Shown here piece by piece: positions 29,206-37,200 of a DNA stretch of 41,729 nt. Position 1 is the stretch's first letter, and every line of letters starts with the position of its first letter. The notes beneath the pieces are model-generated. The model saw only the letters and a list, made by a program, of their open reading frames with translations. It ran no database searches and was not told where the DNA came from. The DNA lies in the IMG/VR virus record IMGVR_UViG_3300021478_000011, positions 1 to 41,729 of that record, one strand, 5' to 3'. The stretch is from a virus. A program made the translations under genes and the position numbers.

Positions 29206-29444
29206 GCTCCTTTGCTTGCCATCAGCCCGGAACAGATCAGGCGGTAGCGTTTCCAGGCGCGCGATCCCAGGGGCTTTCCGTTGTGATCATATCCCTGCTC
29301 GAATAGTGCTATGGTGGAGAGGGAGTAGCCGGTCGCCTTGCTCAACTCCTTGCGGGTGAGCTTGGCGATGTTCTTGCGCCAGAACTTCGCCCGTGCCGCC
29401 TCCGCGGCGTCCAGACTCGGCAGGTTGATCACAGTGGGCTGCAT
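29193..29444 (-). CDS. Cro/CI-like helix-turn-helix protein
   Basis: An 83-residue protein with a helix-turn-helix of the XRE kind: NIAKLTRKELSKATGYSLSTIALFEQG (residues 25-51), then WKRYRLICSGL. It lies at the divergence point with the rightward late strand, so it is a natural candidate to control the promoter at 29463-29492 and its own. It is too short for a full lambda-type repressor. Confidence 0.7.
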   Translation of the reverse strand: MQPTVINLPSLDAAEAARAKFWRKNIAKLTRKELSKATGYSLSTIALFEQGYDHNGKPLGSRAWKRYRLICSGLMASKGAWQW

Positions 29445-29450
29445 CTGCCA

Positions 29451-29499
29451 AGATTGGTTGTTTTGCCAGTTTCTGTCAATGTGTTGTAGGATTGCAACA
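29451..29499. promoter_or_regulatory. divergent promoter region with inverted repeat
   Basis: Rightward: TTGCCA (29463-29468), 18-bp spacer, TAGGAT (29487-29492); the start point would fall at or next to ATG 29499, giving a leaderless mRNA. The inverted repeat TGTTG (29482-29486) and CAACA (29495-29499) brackets the -10. Leftward: TTGACA (29479-29474), 17 bp and CAATCT (29456-29451), also close to its start codon at 29444. The helix-turn-helix product of 29193-29444 is the likely binding protein. Confidence 0.5.
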
Positions 29500-29702
29500 T
29501 GCCGTGGACCGACGCGCAGTCATCGATGATCGACAGCTACGACTACGATGCGGACATGAAGGTGTTGCACGTGAAATTCCATTCGGGGGCGATTCACAGC
29601 CTGCAGGGTGTCCCGCCGGAGAAGGCGGCGGAGTTTGCGGCGGCGCCGAGCAAGGGTAAGTTCTTCCACACGAATCTGCGCGATCAGCACAGGGCGTTGT
29701 GA
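29499..29702 (+). CDS. KTSC-domain protein
   Basis: A 67-residue protein matching the KTSC domain pattern: SSMIDSYDYDADMKVLHVKFHSGAIHSLQGVPPEKAAEF, then the signature SKGKFFHTNLRDQH. KTSC domains are small and often occur alone in phages; the role is unknown. It is the first rightward gene after the divergent promoter. Confidence 0.8.
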   Translation: MPWTDAQSSMIDSYDYDADMKVLHVKFHSGAIHSLQGVPPEKAAEFAAAPSKGKFFHTNLRDQHRAL

Positions 29703-30106
29703 TGGCTGACGATCTTCCTCCGATTCCCAAGCAGAACGCACCCTACGTCGCACCGGGGGATCACATCTATAACACTCCATTATCCCCTGATGAGGAGAAG
29801 GCGTTTCAGTCGTGGGTTTCCGACAACAACATCCCGTTCGATCCCAAGGAACCCGTCTCCGACTACGATATGCGCGGGTTCTATCAGGCGTACCAGGCGA
29901 AGGACCCAAGGGCTCGGCGTGCTCTCAATGCCAACGATGCCACCATGCACTTCCCGGACTACTGGAAGACGCCCTACCATCAGTCGTTCTCCAACGAGAG
30001 CCAATGGGCAGTTCCCTACGCTCCGAAGTGGAACGACATGGATCAACTGGTCGATCAGGCGGGGAATGTCGTGTTTGACGAGAGACGAAAGATCTTTCCC
30101 AAATGA
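29702..30106 (+). CDS. conserved phage protein of unknown function
   Basis: A 134-residue protein; ATG 29702 overlaps the upstream stop by one base (TGATG). It contains LSPDEEKAFQSWVSDNNIPFDP, DYDMRGFYQAYQAKDPRARR, HFPDYWKTPYHQSFSNESQWA and LVDQAGNVVFDE, a set of motifs seen in a widespread but uncharacterised phage family near packaging genes. Probably packaging- or virion-related. Confidence 0.7.
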   Translation: MADDLPPIPKQNAPYVAPGDHIYNTPLSPDEEKAFQSWVSDNNIPFDPKEPVSDYDMRGFYQAYQAKDPRARRALNANDATMHFPDYWKTPYHQSFSNESQWAVPYAPKWNDMDQLVDQAGNVVFDERRKIFPK

Positions 30107-30498
30107 CCCGGCCTAGTGGACAGAGTTGCGCTAACTGCGACTACTACGTGACGCCGCAGGGCGAGTGCTGCCGCTATGGGCCTACCGATATCTCAGGGAT
30201 AGGTCCATGGCCTGTGGTGGACAAGAACGACTGGTGCCCGCTGTGGAACGTGACGCCGGCAAGCCTGATCGTTGCGGGTCCACAGGGGGATGTGGGGCCA
30301 ATGGGACCGCAAGGACCGGGAGGTCCTGTGGGCGCTTCGGGTGCGGACGCTCCGCATTGGAATGCTTCGGTCTCGGGCGCGCTGCCGAGCGGCGGCAACA
30401 ATGGAGACTTCTGGATCAGGCAGGACTCGGGAACCATCACACTCTATCTTAAGCAGAACGGGACATGGGCATCGATGATGAGTTGGGCGACGCCATGA
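30103..30498 (+). CDS. Cys-rich plus collagen-like repeat protein
   Basis: A 131-residue protein in three parts. Residues 1-48 have a HiPIP-like Cys pattern (C9, C12, C22/C23, C45; SCANCDYY, NDWCPLW). Residues 59-82 are eight uninterrupted G-X-Y triplets (GPQGDVGPMGPQ...). The C-terminal part (WIRQDSGTITLYLKQNGTW) resembles a short fibre module. It overlaps the preceding gene by 4 nt. It may be a small trimeric virion spike. Confidence 0.65.
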   Translation: MTRPSGQSCANCDYYVTPQGECCRYGPTDISGIGPWPVVDKNDWCPLWNVTPASLIVAGPQGDVGPMGPQGPGGPVGASGADAPHWNASVSGALPSGGNNGDFWIRQDSGTITLYLKQNGTWASMMSWATP

Positions 30499-30542
30499 TG
30501 GAGACTTACGAAGAGATTCATGACGACCCGGTGGGCGAATGA
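30495..30542 (+). CDS. 15-codon minigene before the terminase gene
   Basis: ATG 30495 overlaps the upstream stop, and the frame MMETYEEIHDDPVGE ends at a TGA that overlaps the terminase ATG (ATGA at 30539). It therefore links two genes by two overlaps and may only carry ribosomes to the terminase start. No independent function is claimed. Confidence 0.4.
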   Translation: MMETYEEIHDDPVGE

Positions 30543-32509
30543 GTAGCGCCAGAGAAGAAGTTCTCTTCAAACTCGCCGACAACCTGTTGCTGGCGCACCA
30601 GACCCTGTTTGCCGGCCGTCACCCGCAGGCCACCCCGGACATGCACTGGCGCATGATCTCGGACTTCCACAGTTCCCATCCCCGCATTTGCACCCAGGCA
30701 TTCCGCGGTGCAGCAAAGTCCTCCATCGGAGAGGAGGGCATCGTTATAGGCGCGGCGTACAGGATGTTCAGGAATTGTTTGATCTTAGGTGACACTGAGG
30801 ATCGGGCGATCGACAGGCTGCGCGCCATCAAACATGAGTTCGAGACCAACGAAGGCCTGGAGGCGATGTTCGGGTCGCTCAAGGGCGCGGTATGGCAGCA
30901 GACCAAGATCGTGCTGTCGAATGGGGTGGTGATCCAGGCGTATGGGCGGGATCAGGCACTGCGCGGCTGTAAGCATCATGACCTCCGGCCCGACTTCTGC
31001 TTCGGCGACGACATCGAGAACGAGGAGTCGTGCGCCGACGAGGCGAAGATCTCCAATACGATGAAGTGGCTCCTCGCCGTCGTCATACCGGCGCTCGATA
31101 TCAACTACCGCATGCGTATCAACGGTACACCATTACATCCCCGCGCCATGATCTGCCAGATCGCCGAGGACAGGACGTGGGTGTCTAGAATCTATCCGAT
31201 CGAATACCTCGACGCCGAGACCGGGGAGCGAAAGGCAACCTGGGAAGCCCGGTATCCGCTCAAATGGATCGATGAGAAGCGCCAGTCATACGAGCGGCAC
31301 GGATACTTCAATCACTTCGCCCAGGAGTACCTGTGTAAGGCCGAGGATCCGCAGTCCAAGGTCTTCACCAAGACAATGTTTAATGTGGAGCCCACCGTTC
31401 GCACCTGGCAGCCGGTCTATGCCATGTTCGATCCGGCCCGGACCAAGAAAGATACATCCGCAACTACCGGATATGCCGCATGGTCGTGGATCAACCGCCG
31501 CATGATCGTGTGGGAGGCGCGCGCCCTCCTCGCCATGCCCGACGAGATCGTCAGCGAGATATTCAGGGTCGATGAGGAATATCGTCCCATCGTCACGGGA
31601 GTTGAGCTTGATGGCCTCGAAGAGTTCCTGATGCAGCCGCTAAGACAGGAGCAACTCCGGCGCGGCTACGCCGTCCCCATCCGGGGCATGCGGGCACCCA
31701 AGGGCAAACTGGACTTCATCAAAGGTCTTCAACCCTTCTTCAAGGCCAAGGAGATCATCCTCGCCAAGAACTGCCCCGACCTCGTGGCGCAGTTCCTGAG
31801 TTTTCCGAACGGGCGCATCGACGTGCCGAACGCATTGGCATACGCGCTCATGCTCCGGCCCGGCCAGCCGATCTACGACGGCTTCCAGAACCAGCACATC
31901 GTGGAAGACCTGCCGATGGTGGCCCGGCAGCCCTGCTATCTCGCTGTGAATGCCACAGGCGGATGCACGACGGCGGCGCTGTTGCAGATGGTCGATGGCG
32001 GCCTTCTGATCCTCGCCGACTGGGTGCGAGAGGGAGATCCGGGCTCGAACCTGGACACCATCATGCGCGAATCAACGCTCGCAGGACATGGCAGGGTCAA
32101 GCTGTTCGCCCCGCCCCGCCACTTCACGCCATATGATCTCATTGGGCTGCGCGCGGCAGCGCGCGCCATCCCTACCGAACTCGGCCGCGGCGGACAGGAG
32201 CATGCCGGCCGGGAGGAACTGCGCGGCCTGATGGCAAGGCTCACCAAGGGCCGCCCGATGATTCAGGTCTCGACAGCTGCAAGATGGACCCTCAATGCGT
32301 TGAGCGGCGGCTACTGCCGCGAGGTCACCAGATCCGGCCAACTCACCGATCAGGCGATCGAAGGCCCCTACCGAACCCTGATGGAAGGCATCGAGAGTTT
32401 GGCGTCTCTCACGAAGTCGATTACTCTGCGCGATGACGACGACATCCGGTACGACTACACGCCGGACGGACGCAGGTTCATATCATCAAGGGTGGCAGGA
32501 CATGGCTAG
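30539..32509 (+). CDS. terminase large subunit
   Basis: A 656-residue DNA-packaging motor. The ATPase region shows an adapted Walker A (QAFRGAAKSS, residues 53-62) and Walker B (FCFGDDIE, 153-160). Nuclease-like acidic motifs follow in the second half (MFDPARTKKD, GVELDG, DVPNALAYAL). Length is slightly above the usual 450-620, through a C-terminal extension after about residue 450 (LAVNATGGCTTAALLQMVDG). Its start overlaps the preceding minigene. It precedes the portal gene as in most tailed phages. Confidence 0.92.
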   Translation: MSSAREEVLFKLADNLLLAHQTLFAGRHPQATPDMHWRMISDFHSSHPRICTQAFRGAAKSSIGEEGIVIGAAYRMFRNCLILGDTEDRAIDRLRAIKHEFETNEGLEAMFGSLKGAVWQQTKIVLSNGVVIQAYGRDQALRGCKHHDLRPDFCFGDDIENEESCADEAKISNTMKWLLAVVIPALDINYRMRINGTPLHPRAMICQIAEDRTWVSRIYPIEYLDAETGERKATWEARYPLKWIDEKRQSYERHGYFNHFAQEYLCKAEDPQSKVFTKTMFNVEPTVRTWQPVYAMFDPARTKKDTSATTGYAAWSWINRRMIVWEARALLAMPDEIVSEIFRVDEEYRPIVTGVELDGLEEFLMQPLRQEQLRRGYAVPIRGMRAPKGKLDFIKGLQPFFKAKEIILAKNCPDLVAQFLSFPNGRIDVPNALAYALMLRPGQPIYDGFQNQHIVEDLPMVARQPCYLAVNATGGCTTAALLQMVDGGLLILADWVREGDPGSNLDTIMRESTLAGHGRVKLFAPPRHFTPYDLIGLRAAARAIPTELGRGGQEHAGREELRGLMARLTKGRPMIQVSTAARWTLNALSGGYCREVTRSGQLTDQAIEGPYRTLMEGIESLASLTKSITLRDDDDIRYDYTPDGRRFISSRVAGHG

Positions 32510-32729
32510 CAACGGGTCGTCTCGCTGGAATGGAAATTATGGCGATAGCGAATCTTCCCGGAGAAAGTCCTACGGAACCTCGGGGTGGGGAAACGTGAAG
32601 ACACCGATGCCAATCAATCGTTATGGCGCGGATGTTGCTCTTCCCAAGGAGGTAAGGGATCGGGGAGGCAGCGCATCTTCGGACAAATCCGTTTTTGATT
32701 TGCAAGGAGATTGGAAGGCGAGGAAGTAG
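32502..32729 (+). CDS. small hypothetical protein between terminase and portal
   Basis: A 75-residue protein from ATG 32502, overlapping the terminase stop by 8 nt. It is S/R/G/Y rich and probably disordered (SSRWNGNYGDSESSRRKSYG) with a short helical end. An in-frame ATG at 32433 lies within the terminase gene and is rejected. Function unknown. Confidence 0.6.
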   Translation: MASNGSSRWNGNYGDSESSRRKSYGTSGWGNVKTPMPINRYGADVALPKEVRDRGGSASSDKSVFDLQGDWKARK

Positions 32730-32732
32730 AAA

Positions 32733-34910
32733 ATGGCTGACGAGGACGACATTCGCGACGAGGATGATGGCGAGGAGGAAAAGCGTTCCGATAAGCGCGA
32801 CCGCGACTTCTCCAAGAACGCCTCGGTCAAGAAAGATCTGTTGGACTGCTACAAGGACGTCGCCGAAGGCTTCCAGGACCAGTGGAACCGCGCCAACGAC
32901 CAGATGGACTACTGGGATATCTACAATTCCAGGCTGACGTCGAAGCAGTTCTACTCGGGCAATTCCCGCATCTTCATCCCGATCGTCAAGAACGCGGTCG
33001 ATGCCCGCAAGACCCGGTTTACCAACCAGATCTTCCCGCAGTCGGGTCGCTACGTCGAATGCACCTCCACGGACGGCACCCGGCCCTCCGCCATCACGGC
33101 GCTGCTGGAGCACTACGTCCGCAAGGCCAAGCTGCGCACCCAGGTCATGCCGGCATTGGTCCGTGCCGGCGACGTCTCGGGACAATATAATGTGTATGTC
33201 TCGTGGGTGACCCGAGAGCGCCACGTCACCTTCCGCACCAAGACCATGCCGAAGATCGAAGGCACCGAGATCGACAATCCGGTCGCCGAGGAGATCGATG
33301 ACATCAAGCACGAGGAGATCGAGGACGGCCATCCTGAGGTCGAGGTGATCGCCGATTCCGACATCCTCGTCCTGCCGCAGACCGCCGACTGCATGGAGGA
33401 GGCGCTGGCAGAAGGTGGATCGGTGACGGTCCTGCGCCGATGGAGCAAGGCCAAGATCAAGAAGATGATCGATGACGGCGCAATCCGGAAGGACGAGGGC
33501 GACATGTTGATGGACGCCCTGCAGAAGAAGTCCCCGCCCGAGGTCATCAACGCCGACAAGAAGATGGTCGATGCCGCCGGCATCAAGGGCGATGGCAAGA
33601 AGCACGCGCTGGTCTACGAGACATACAAGATGATGAAGGTCCCCGGCCACGAGGACCGGCGCCTGTGCCAGATCTACTTCGGTGGCGAGAAGCAAATCCT
33701 AGGTTGCCACCTCAACCCCCTCTGGTGCGACAAATTGCCACTCCTGTCCGTTCCTGTGGATAAGGTCGCTGGAGCCTTCAAGGGAAGGTCGAAGATCGAG
33801 GCCGTCGCCGATCTTCAATACGCCGCCAACGATGCCGTCAACATGGCGTGGGACAGTGCGGCCTATGCGCTCCTTCCGATCGTGATGACCGATCCGGAGA
33901 AGAATCCGCGCGTCGGATCGATGGTGCTGTCCATGGCCGCAGTGTGGGAAACATCGCCAAAAGACACTTCATTCGCCACCATGCCGCATGTCTGGGAAAA
34001 GGGGTTCGAGCTGGTCAATGCCTGCAAGTCGGAGGTGTCGCAGACGCTATCTGTGTCTCCGGCGGCGATTACGCAGGGCGTGTCGTCCTCGCTCAAATCA
34101 AAGCCCAATCAGGCCATGGTGGCGCAGGAGCAGCAGATCGACATCCTGACGACCGCAGATGCCGTGACCGTGCTGGAAGAGGGCATTCTCACGCCCATGC
34201 TCAACCTGTTCCTCGAACTCGATCATCAGTACCGTGACGAGGAGATCACCGTTCGCCAGTTCGGCGAGATGGGCCTGCGCGCCGGAATGGAGGAAATCCC
34301 GCCCGTGCAGATGGAGCACCGCTACGTGTTTCGCTGGTTCGGGGTAGAGCAGGCACGAAGCGCACAGCAGATTCAGCAGCAGATCGCCGGCATGAACGTC
34401 ATTCGGGGAATCCCCCCGCAGCAACTCAATGGCTATCAGGTCAACCTCGTCCCGATCATCACCCAACTGGTGGAAAACACCTTCGGGCCAAGACTCGCGC
34501 CGCTGATCTTCGTCTCCCCCGAGCAGCAACTCCCGGTCCCGGCAGATCAGGAAAACGCCATGCTCGGCGAAGGCTACGAGGTGCCGGTTCACAAGATGGA
34601 CGACGACAAGCAGCATATTCAGGCTCACCAGCAGGCGCTGCAGATGATGCAGATGCAAGGGGAGACCAAGAATGCCAAGAAATTCCTCGCCCACGTCTGG
34701 CAGCACATCCAGCAAGCCCAGGCCAAGCAGCAAGCCGCCATGCAGGCTCAGCAAGGAGCACCTGGCGTCCCTGGAGGGGCTGGTCCTGGTGTTGCAGGAA
34801 GCCCGCGAGTGGGCGCTCAACCCGGAGGGCCCCGCACCCAAGGCCCGCCAGGAATGATCCATCAGGACCAGATGCGCGATCCAAGCGTGATGCCTCGTAA
34901 GGTTGGGTAA
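32733..34910 (+). CDS. portal protein
   Basis: A 725-residue protein with the podoviral portal layout: an acidic N-terminus, a WNRANDQMDYWDIYNSRLTSK start of the wing, FIPIVKNAVDARKTRFTNQIFP, a stem region with VMSMAAVW-like helices and KSKPNQAMVAQEQQIDILTTAD, and a Gln/Ala-rich C-terminus that may form the barrel. It forms the dodecameric DNA gate of the head and follows the terminase gene. Large size suits the N4-like type. Confidence 0.9.
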   Translation: MADEDDIRDEDDGEEEKRSDKRDRDFSKNASVKKDLLDCYKDVAEGFQDQWNRANDQMDYWDIYNSRLTSKQFYSGNSRIFIPIVKNAVDARKTRFTNQIFPQSGRYVECTSTDGTRPSAITALLEHYVRKAKLRTQVMPALVRAGDVSGQYNVYVSWVTRERHVTFRTKTMPKIEGTEIDNPVAEEIDDIKHEEIEDGHPEVEVIADSDILVLPQTADCMEEALAEGGSVTVLRRWSKAKIKKMIDDGAIRKDEGDMLMDALQKKSPPEVINADKKMVDAAGIKGDGKKHALVYETYKMMKVPGHEDRRLCQIYFGGEKQILGCHLNPLWCDKLPLLSVPVDKVAGAFKGRSKIEAVADLQYAANDAVNMAWDSAAYALLPIVMTDPEKNPRVGSMVLSMAAVWETSPKDTSFATMPHVWEKGFELVNACKSEVSQTLSVSPAAITQGVSSSLKSKPNQAMVAQEQQIDILTTADAVTVLEEGILTPMLNLFLELDHQYRDEEITVRQFGEMGLRAGMEEIPPVQMEHRYVFRWFGVEQARSAQQIQQQIAGMNVIRGIPPQQLNGYQVNLVPIITQLVENTFGPRLAPLIFVSPEQQLPVPADQENAMLGEGYEVPVHKMDDDKQHIQAHQQALQMMQMQGETKNAKKFLAHVWQHIQQAQAKQQAAMQAQQGAPGVPGGAGPGVAGSPRVGAQPGGPRTQGPPGMIHQDQMRDPSVMPRKVG

Positions 34911-34943
34911 ACTGGGGTAAACTGGAAAAGATTGGGAGTTTAC
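34907..34943 (+). promoter_or_regulatory. alternative hairpin before a signal-peptide gene
   Basis: GTAAACT occurs twice in tandem (34907-34913 and 34917-34923) and its inverse AGTTTAC lies at 34937-34943, four bases before ATG 34947. Either upstream copy can pair with it. The GGGAG ribosome-binding site (34934-34938) partly enters the stem, so translation of the gene at 34947 could be modulated. The first repeat contains the portal stop codon. Confidence 0.45.
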
Positions 34944-34946
34944 GCA

Positions 34947-35141
34947 ATGAAGCAGATGCTTTGGATGGCCCTGGGGGCCCTGATCTGCGCCGCGGTAGGC
35001 GCCGCAATCGCGCAGTCGCCGCAGGGGCCGAACGTCATCCCCGGCTGTGTCTACAACGCCACGCCGCCGACGCTCTCCGATAAGCAGCAGACCACGCTGC
35101 AATGTGACGTCAACGGAAAGCTCAAGGTGACCACCTCGTGA
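34947..35141 (+). CDS. small exported-type protein with PTLSDKQ motif
   Basis: A 64-residue protein from ATG 34947. The start is a Sec signal (MKQMLWMALGALICAAVGAA, then IAQS). The mature part contains PPTLSDKQQTTLQCDVNGKLKV, a motif shared with the next gene and like the TLxDGQxxxLQxDxxGxLKV found in phage surface proteins. It is the first of a run of such genes. Confidence 0.65.
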   Translation: MKQMLWMALGALICAAVGAAIAQSPQGPNVIPGCVYNATPPTLSDKQQTTLQCDVNGKLKVTTS

Positions 35142-35395
35142 GGCGCGGCATCATCATATGGACCGTTCTCGTCTCGACGGCAGCCATCGCTCAGGTCGGG
35201 CCGTCCGAGATCTGGGGCATGATCTACAATCTGGTCGCGCCGACGCTCTCCGATAAGCAGATCACGACGTGGCAATCGACTTCTGACGGCCACGCTGCCG
35301 TCACGGGCCTCACACCGTTGGCTCCCTGTGGAAGCGGTGTCGCCGATCTCTCGGCGGGATGTTCAATCACCGTCTTGATGAGGCTCGGATCATGA
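35138..35395 (+). CDS. small exported-type protein, paralogue of the previous
   Basis: An 85-residue protein from GTG 35138 (GTGA overlap). A Sec signal (MRRGIIIWTVLVSTAAIAQ) is followed by APTLSDKQITTWQSTSDGHAAVTG, the same motif as its neighbour, and a short tail with two Cys. The two genes look like a tandem duplication that diverged. Confidence 0.6.
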   Translation: MRRGIIIWTVLVSTAAIAQVGPSEIWGMIYNLVAPTLSDKQITTWQSTSDGHAAVTGLTPLAPCGSGVADLSAGCSITVLMRLGS

Positions 35396-36411
35396 AGCGC
35401 CATATCGCCTACCTCACCGCCGGATTCCTGATCGCCCTGGGTGGGTGGGCATGGGCCGACTACAACTTTACGGAAGGCTCGGGAAAGGTTGCCTTCGCGT
35501 TTACCTGCTTCACCACCAAGGTCTGCGGCACCGCTACGCTGGTCAATAGCGCGGGAGCGGAAGCCGGCGTTGCCGCGCTGCCCTTGCAGGTTTCCGTCGC
35601 TAATACCGCCGCCAATGGCACGGCGATGCTGATGACAGGGACGGGTGGAACGTTCCCGTCAACGCAATCCGGCACATGGACGGTTCAACCGGGAAATACG
35701 CCAAATACGACGCCGTGGCTGCAGATCATTCGCGATGCGGCTGGAAATTCGCGCGGTGCGAACGTCAACGCCTCGAACCAGCTCAGCGTCAGTTGCGACA
35801 ACGGCTGCTCGGCCTCGTCCAGCATCACCGGCTGGGCCGGTGGAACTCTCGGTGCGATGGCAAACTACGGAACGTCGCCAGGAGCCGTTCTGGTCCCCGG
35901 AGTTAACGCCAACGTCACGGCAAGTGCCCTTCCATCCGGTGCGGCCACGTCATCGAATCAATCAACGATGATTTCGTCTCTCTCAACGATCGCGACAAAC
36001 ACGGGCGCTGCGATTCCGGCCGGTACAGCCAACATCGGAAACGTCGGGCAGATCAGTGCGTATCCGACTTCCGCCGTCCCCATCACGGCTAGTGGTACGG
36101 GGACCACGACAACGGCATCAGCCACGCTTGCCGCGTCGGCCGGAGGTCTATTCACCTACATGTGCTCGCTCTCCGTTCGCTCAAACGCGACTGCAGCCGC
36201 ACAGGGCCACATCACGATGACTGGTCTCACAACAAACTTCGCATACGCTCACTGGACGGCCCCAGTCGCTTCCGGGATAGGCATCACCGAGATGATCTAT
36301 TCGCCATGCGTTAAATCCAGCGCGACGAACACGGCAATTGTTGTGACGAGCCCGACGATTGGAGCGGGCGGCGACGTGACCGTGAATTTGTCAGGCTATC
36401 AGGGCAACTAA
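35392..36411 (+). CDS. exported-type beta-rich appendage protein
   Basis: A 339-residue protein from ATG 35392 (ATGA overlap). A Sec signal (MKRHIAYLTAGFLIALGGWAWAD) precedes a Ser/Thr/Asn/Gly-rich, beta-repetitive mature region (AAGNSRGANVNASNQLSV; SGTGTTTTASATLAASAG) with paired cysteines at several points. It is likely a surface appendage. Function is inferred from composition and neighbours. Confidence 0.65.
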   Translation: MKRHIAYLTAGFLIALGGWAWADYNFTEGSGKVAFAFTCFTTKVCGTATLVNSAGAEAGVAALPLQVSVANTAANGTAMLMTGTGGTFPSTQSGTWTVQPGNTPNTTPWLQIIRDAAGNSRGANVNASNQLSVSCDNGCSASSSITGWAGGTLGAMANYGTSPGAVLVPGVNANVTASALPSGAATSSNQSTMISSLSTIATNTGAAIPAGTANIGNVGQISAYPTSAVPITASGTGTTTTASATLAASAGGLFTYMCSLSVRSNATAAAQGHITMTGLTTNFAYAHWTAPVASGIGITEMIYSPCVKSSATNTAIVVTSPTIGAGGDVTVNLSGYQGN

Positions 36412-36450
36412 CCAGATGCGCGTTGTGCCGGCTTGGGGATATAAGCTCTG

Positions 36451-37200
36451 ATGCTGAAGATTCCGCGTAGAAGATTGGTATTCGGAGCGGCCACAACTGC
36501 GGCCTACGCGGCTCTGTCAAAAGACGCTGGCGCTTTCTGGCAATCGAGGGACAGCAATTATGACCAGAGCGTAGGTGGATCTCCACCAGCAGCTATTGTC
36601 TTCGTGGATAGCGTCGGGACTGGAAGTTCAAACGGTACGGATGTAACCTCTGCCACGATTAACAGCACTGGCGCAAATTTTCTTGTTGCTGCGGTTGCAG
36701 ATTTTGGAGGCGGCACGTTAGGGACTGTAAGCGACAGCAAGAGCAATTCTTGGAATCCACTTACAACATTTGTCGATGGGACAAATCTATCTCGTGTCAA
36801 GGTATCTTGGTCGAAGCCAACTACGGTTGGGTCTGGGCATACAGCTAGCTATACAGGAACACAGCCGGCCATTGGCTTTGCGGCATTTAGCAATGTCAAC
36901 GCTACGCCTTTTGATACTGAAGTTGGCACATCAGGAACAGCCTCAAATCCGTCAGCCGGATCAATAACGCCAAGTGCAAGTGGGGCCTTGTTAATTGCTT
37001 CTACGGGTTGCCTGCCAAACGGTACTGCTCCAACACCAGATTCAGGTTTTACTATAATAGCTTCTCTCAATGCAACCGCTAATAATTTTGGATTTGGCAT
37101 GGCATATTTGATTGAAACGACTATTGTTGCTAAAAACCCAACATGGACGATTTCAATAGGAAATCCGTGGGCGGCAACAAATGACTCGTTCAAAAACTGA
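36451..37200 (+). CDS. exported-type jelly-roll-like protein with Tat-like start
   Basis: A 249-residue protein. The N-terminus MLKIPRRRLVFGAATTAAYA has an RRR followed by a hydrophobic stretch, resembling a Tat signal. The mature part (STGANFLVAAVADFGGGTLG, SDSKSNSWNPLTTF, SRVKVSWSKPTTVGSGHT) looks like a beta-sandwich common in environmental phage and alphaproteobacterial proteins. No good ribosome-binding site was seen. The region 36451-40487 is visibly richer in A/T than the late genes nearby. Confidence 0.6.
   Translation: MLKIPRRRLVFGAATTAAYAALSKDAGAFWQSRDSNYDQSVGGSPPAAIVFVDSVGTGSSNGTDVTSATINSTGANFLVAAVADFGGGTLGTVSDSKSNSWNPLTTFVDGTNLSRVKVSWSKPTTVGSGHTASYTGTQPAIGFAAFSNVNATPFDTEVGTSGTASNPSAGSITPSASGALLIASTGCLPNGTAPTPDSGFTIIASLNATANNFGFGMAYLIETTIVAKNPTWTISIGNPWAATNDSFKN

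Noticed and set aside
32478-33695. Long minus-strand open frame (405 codons) opposite the portal gene
   Set aside because: It lies antisense to a clear portal gene with a convincing protein sequence; its own sequence is low-complexity and reflects codon bias of the sense strand.
34098-35102. Minus-strand open frame of 334 codons
   Set aside because: Antisense to the portal C-terminus and the start of the exported-type genes; composition is that of a shadow frame.
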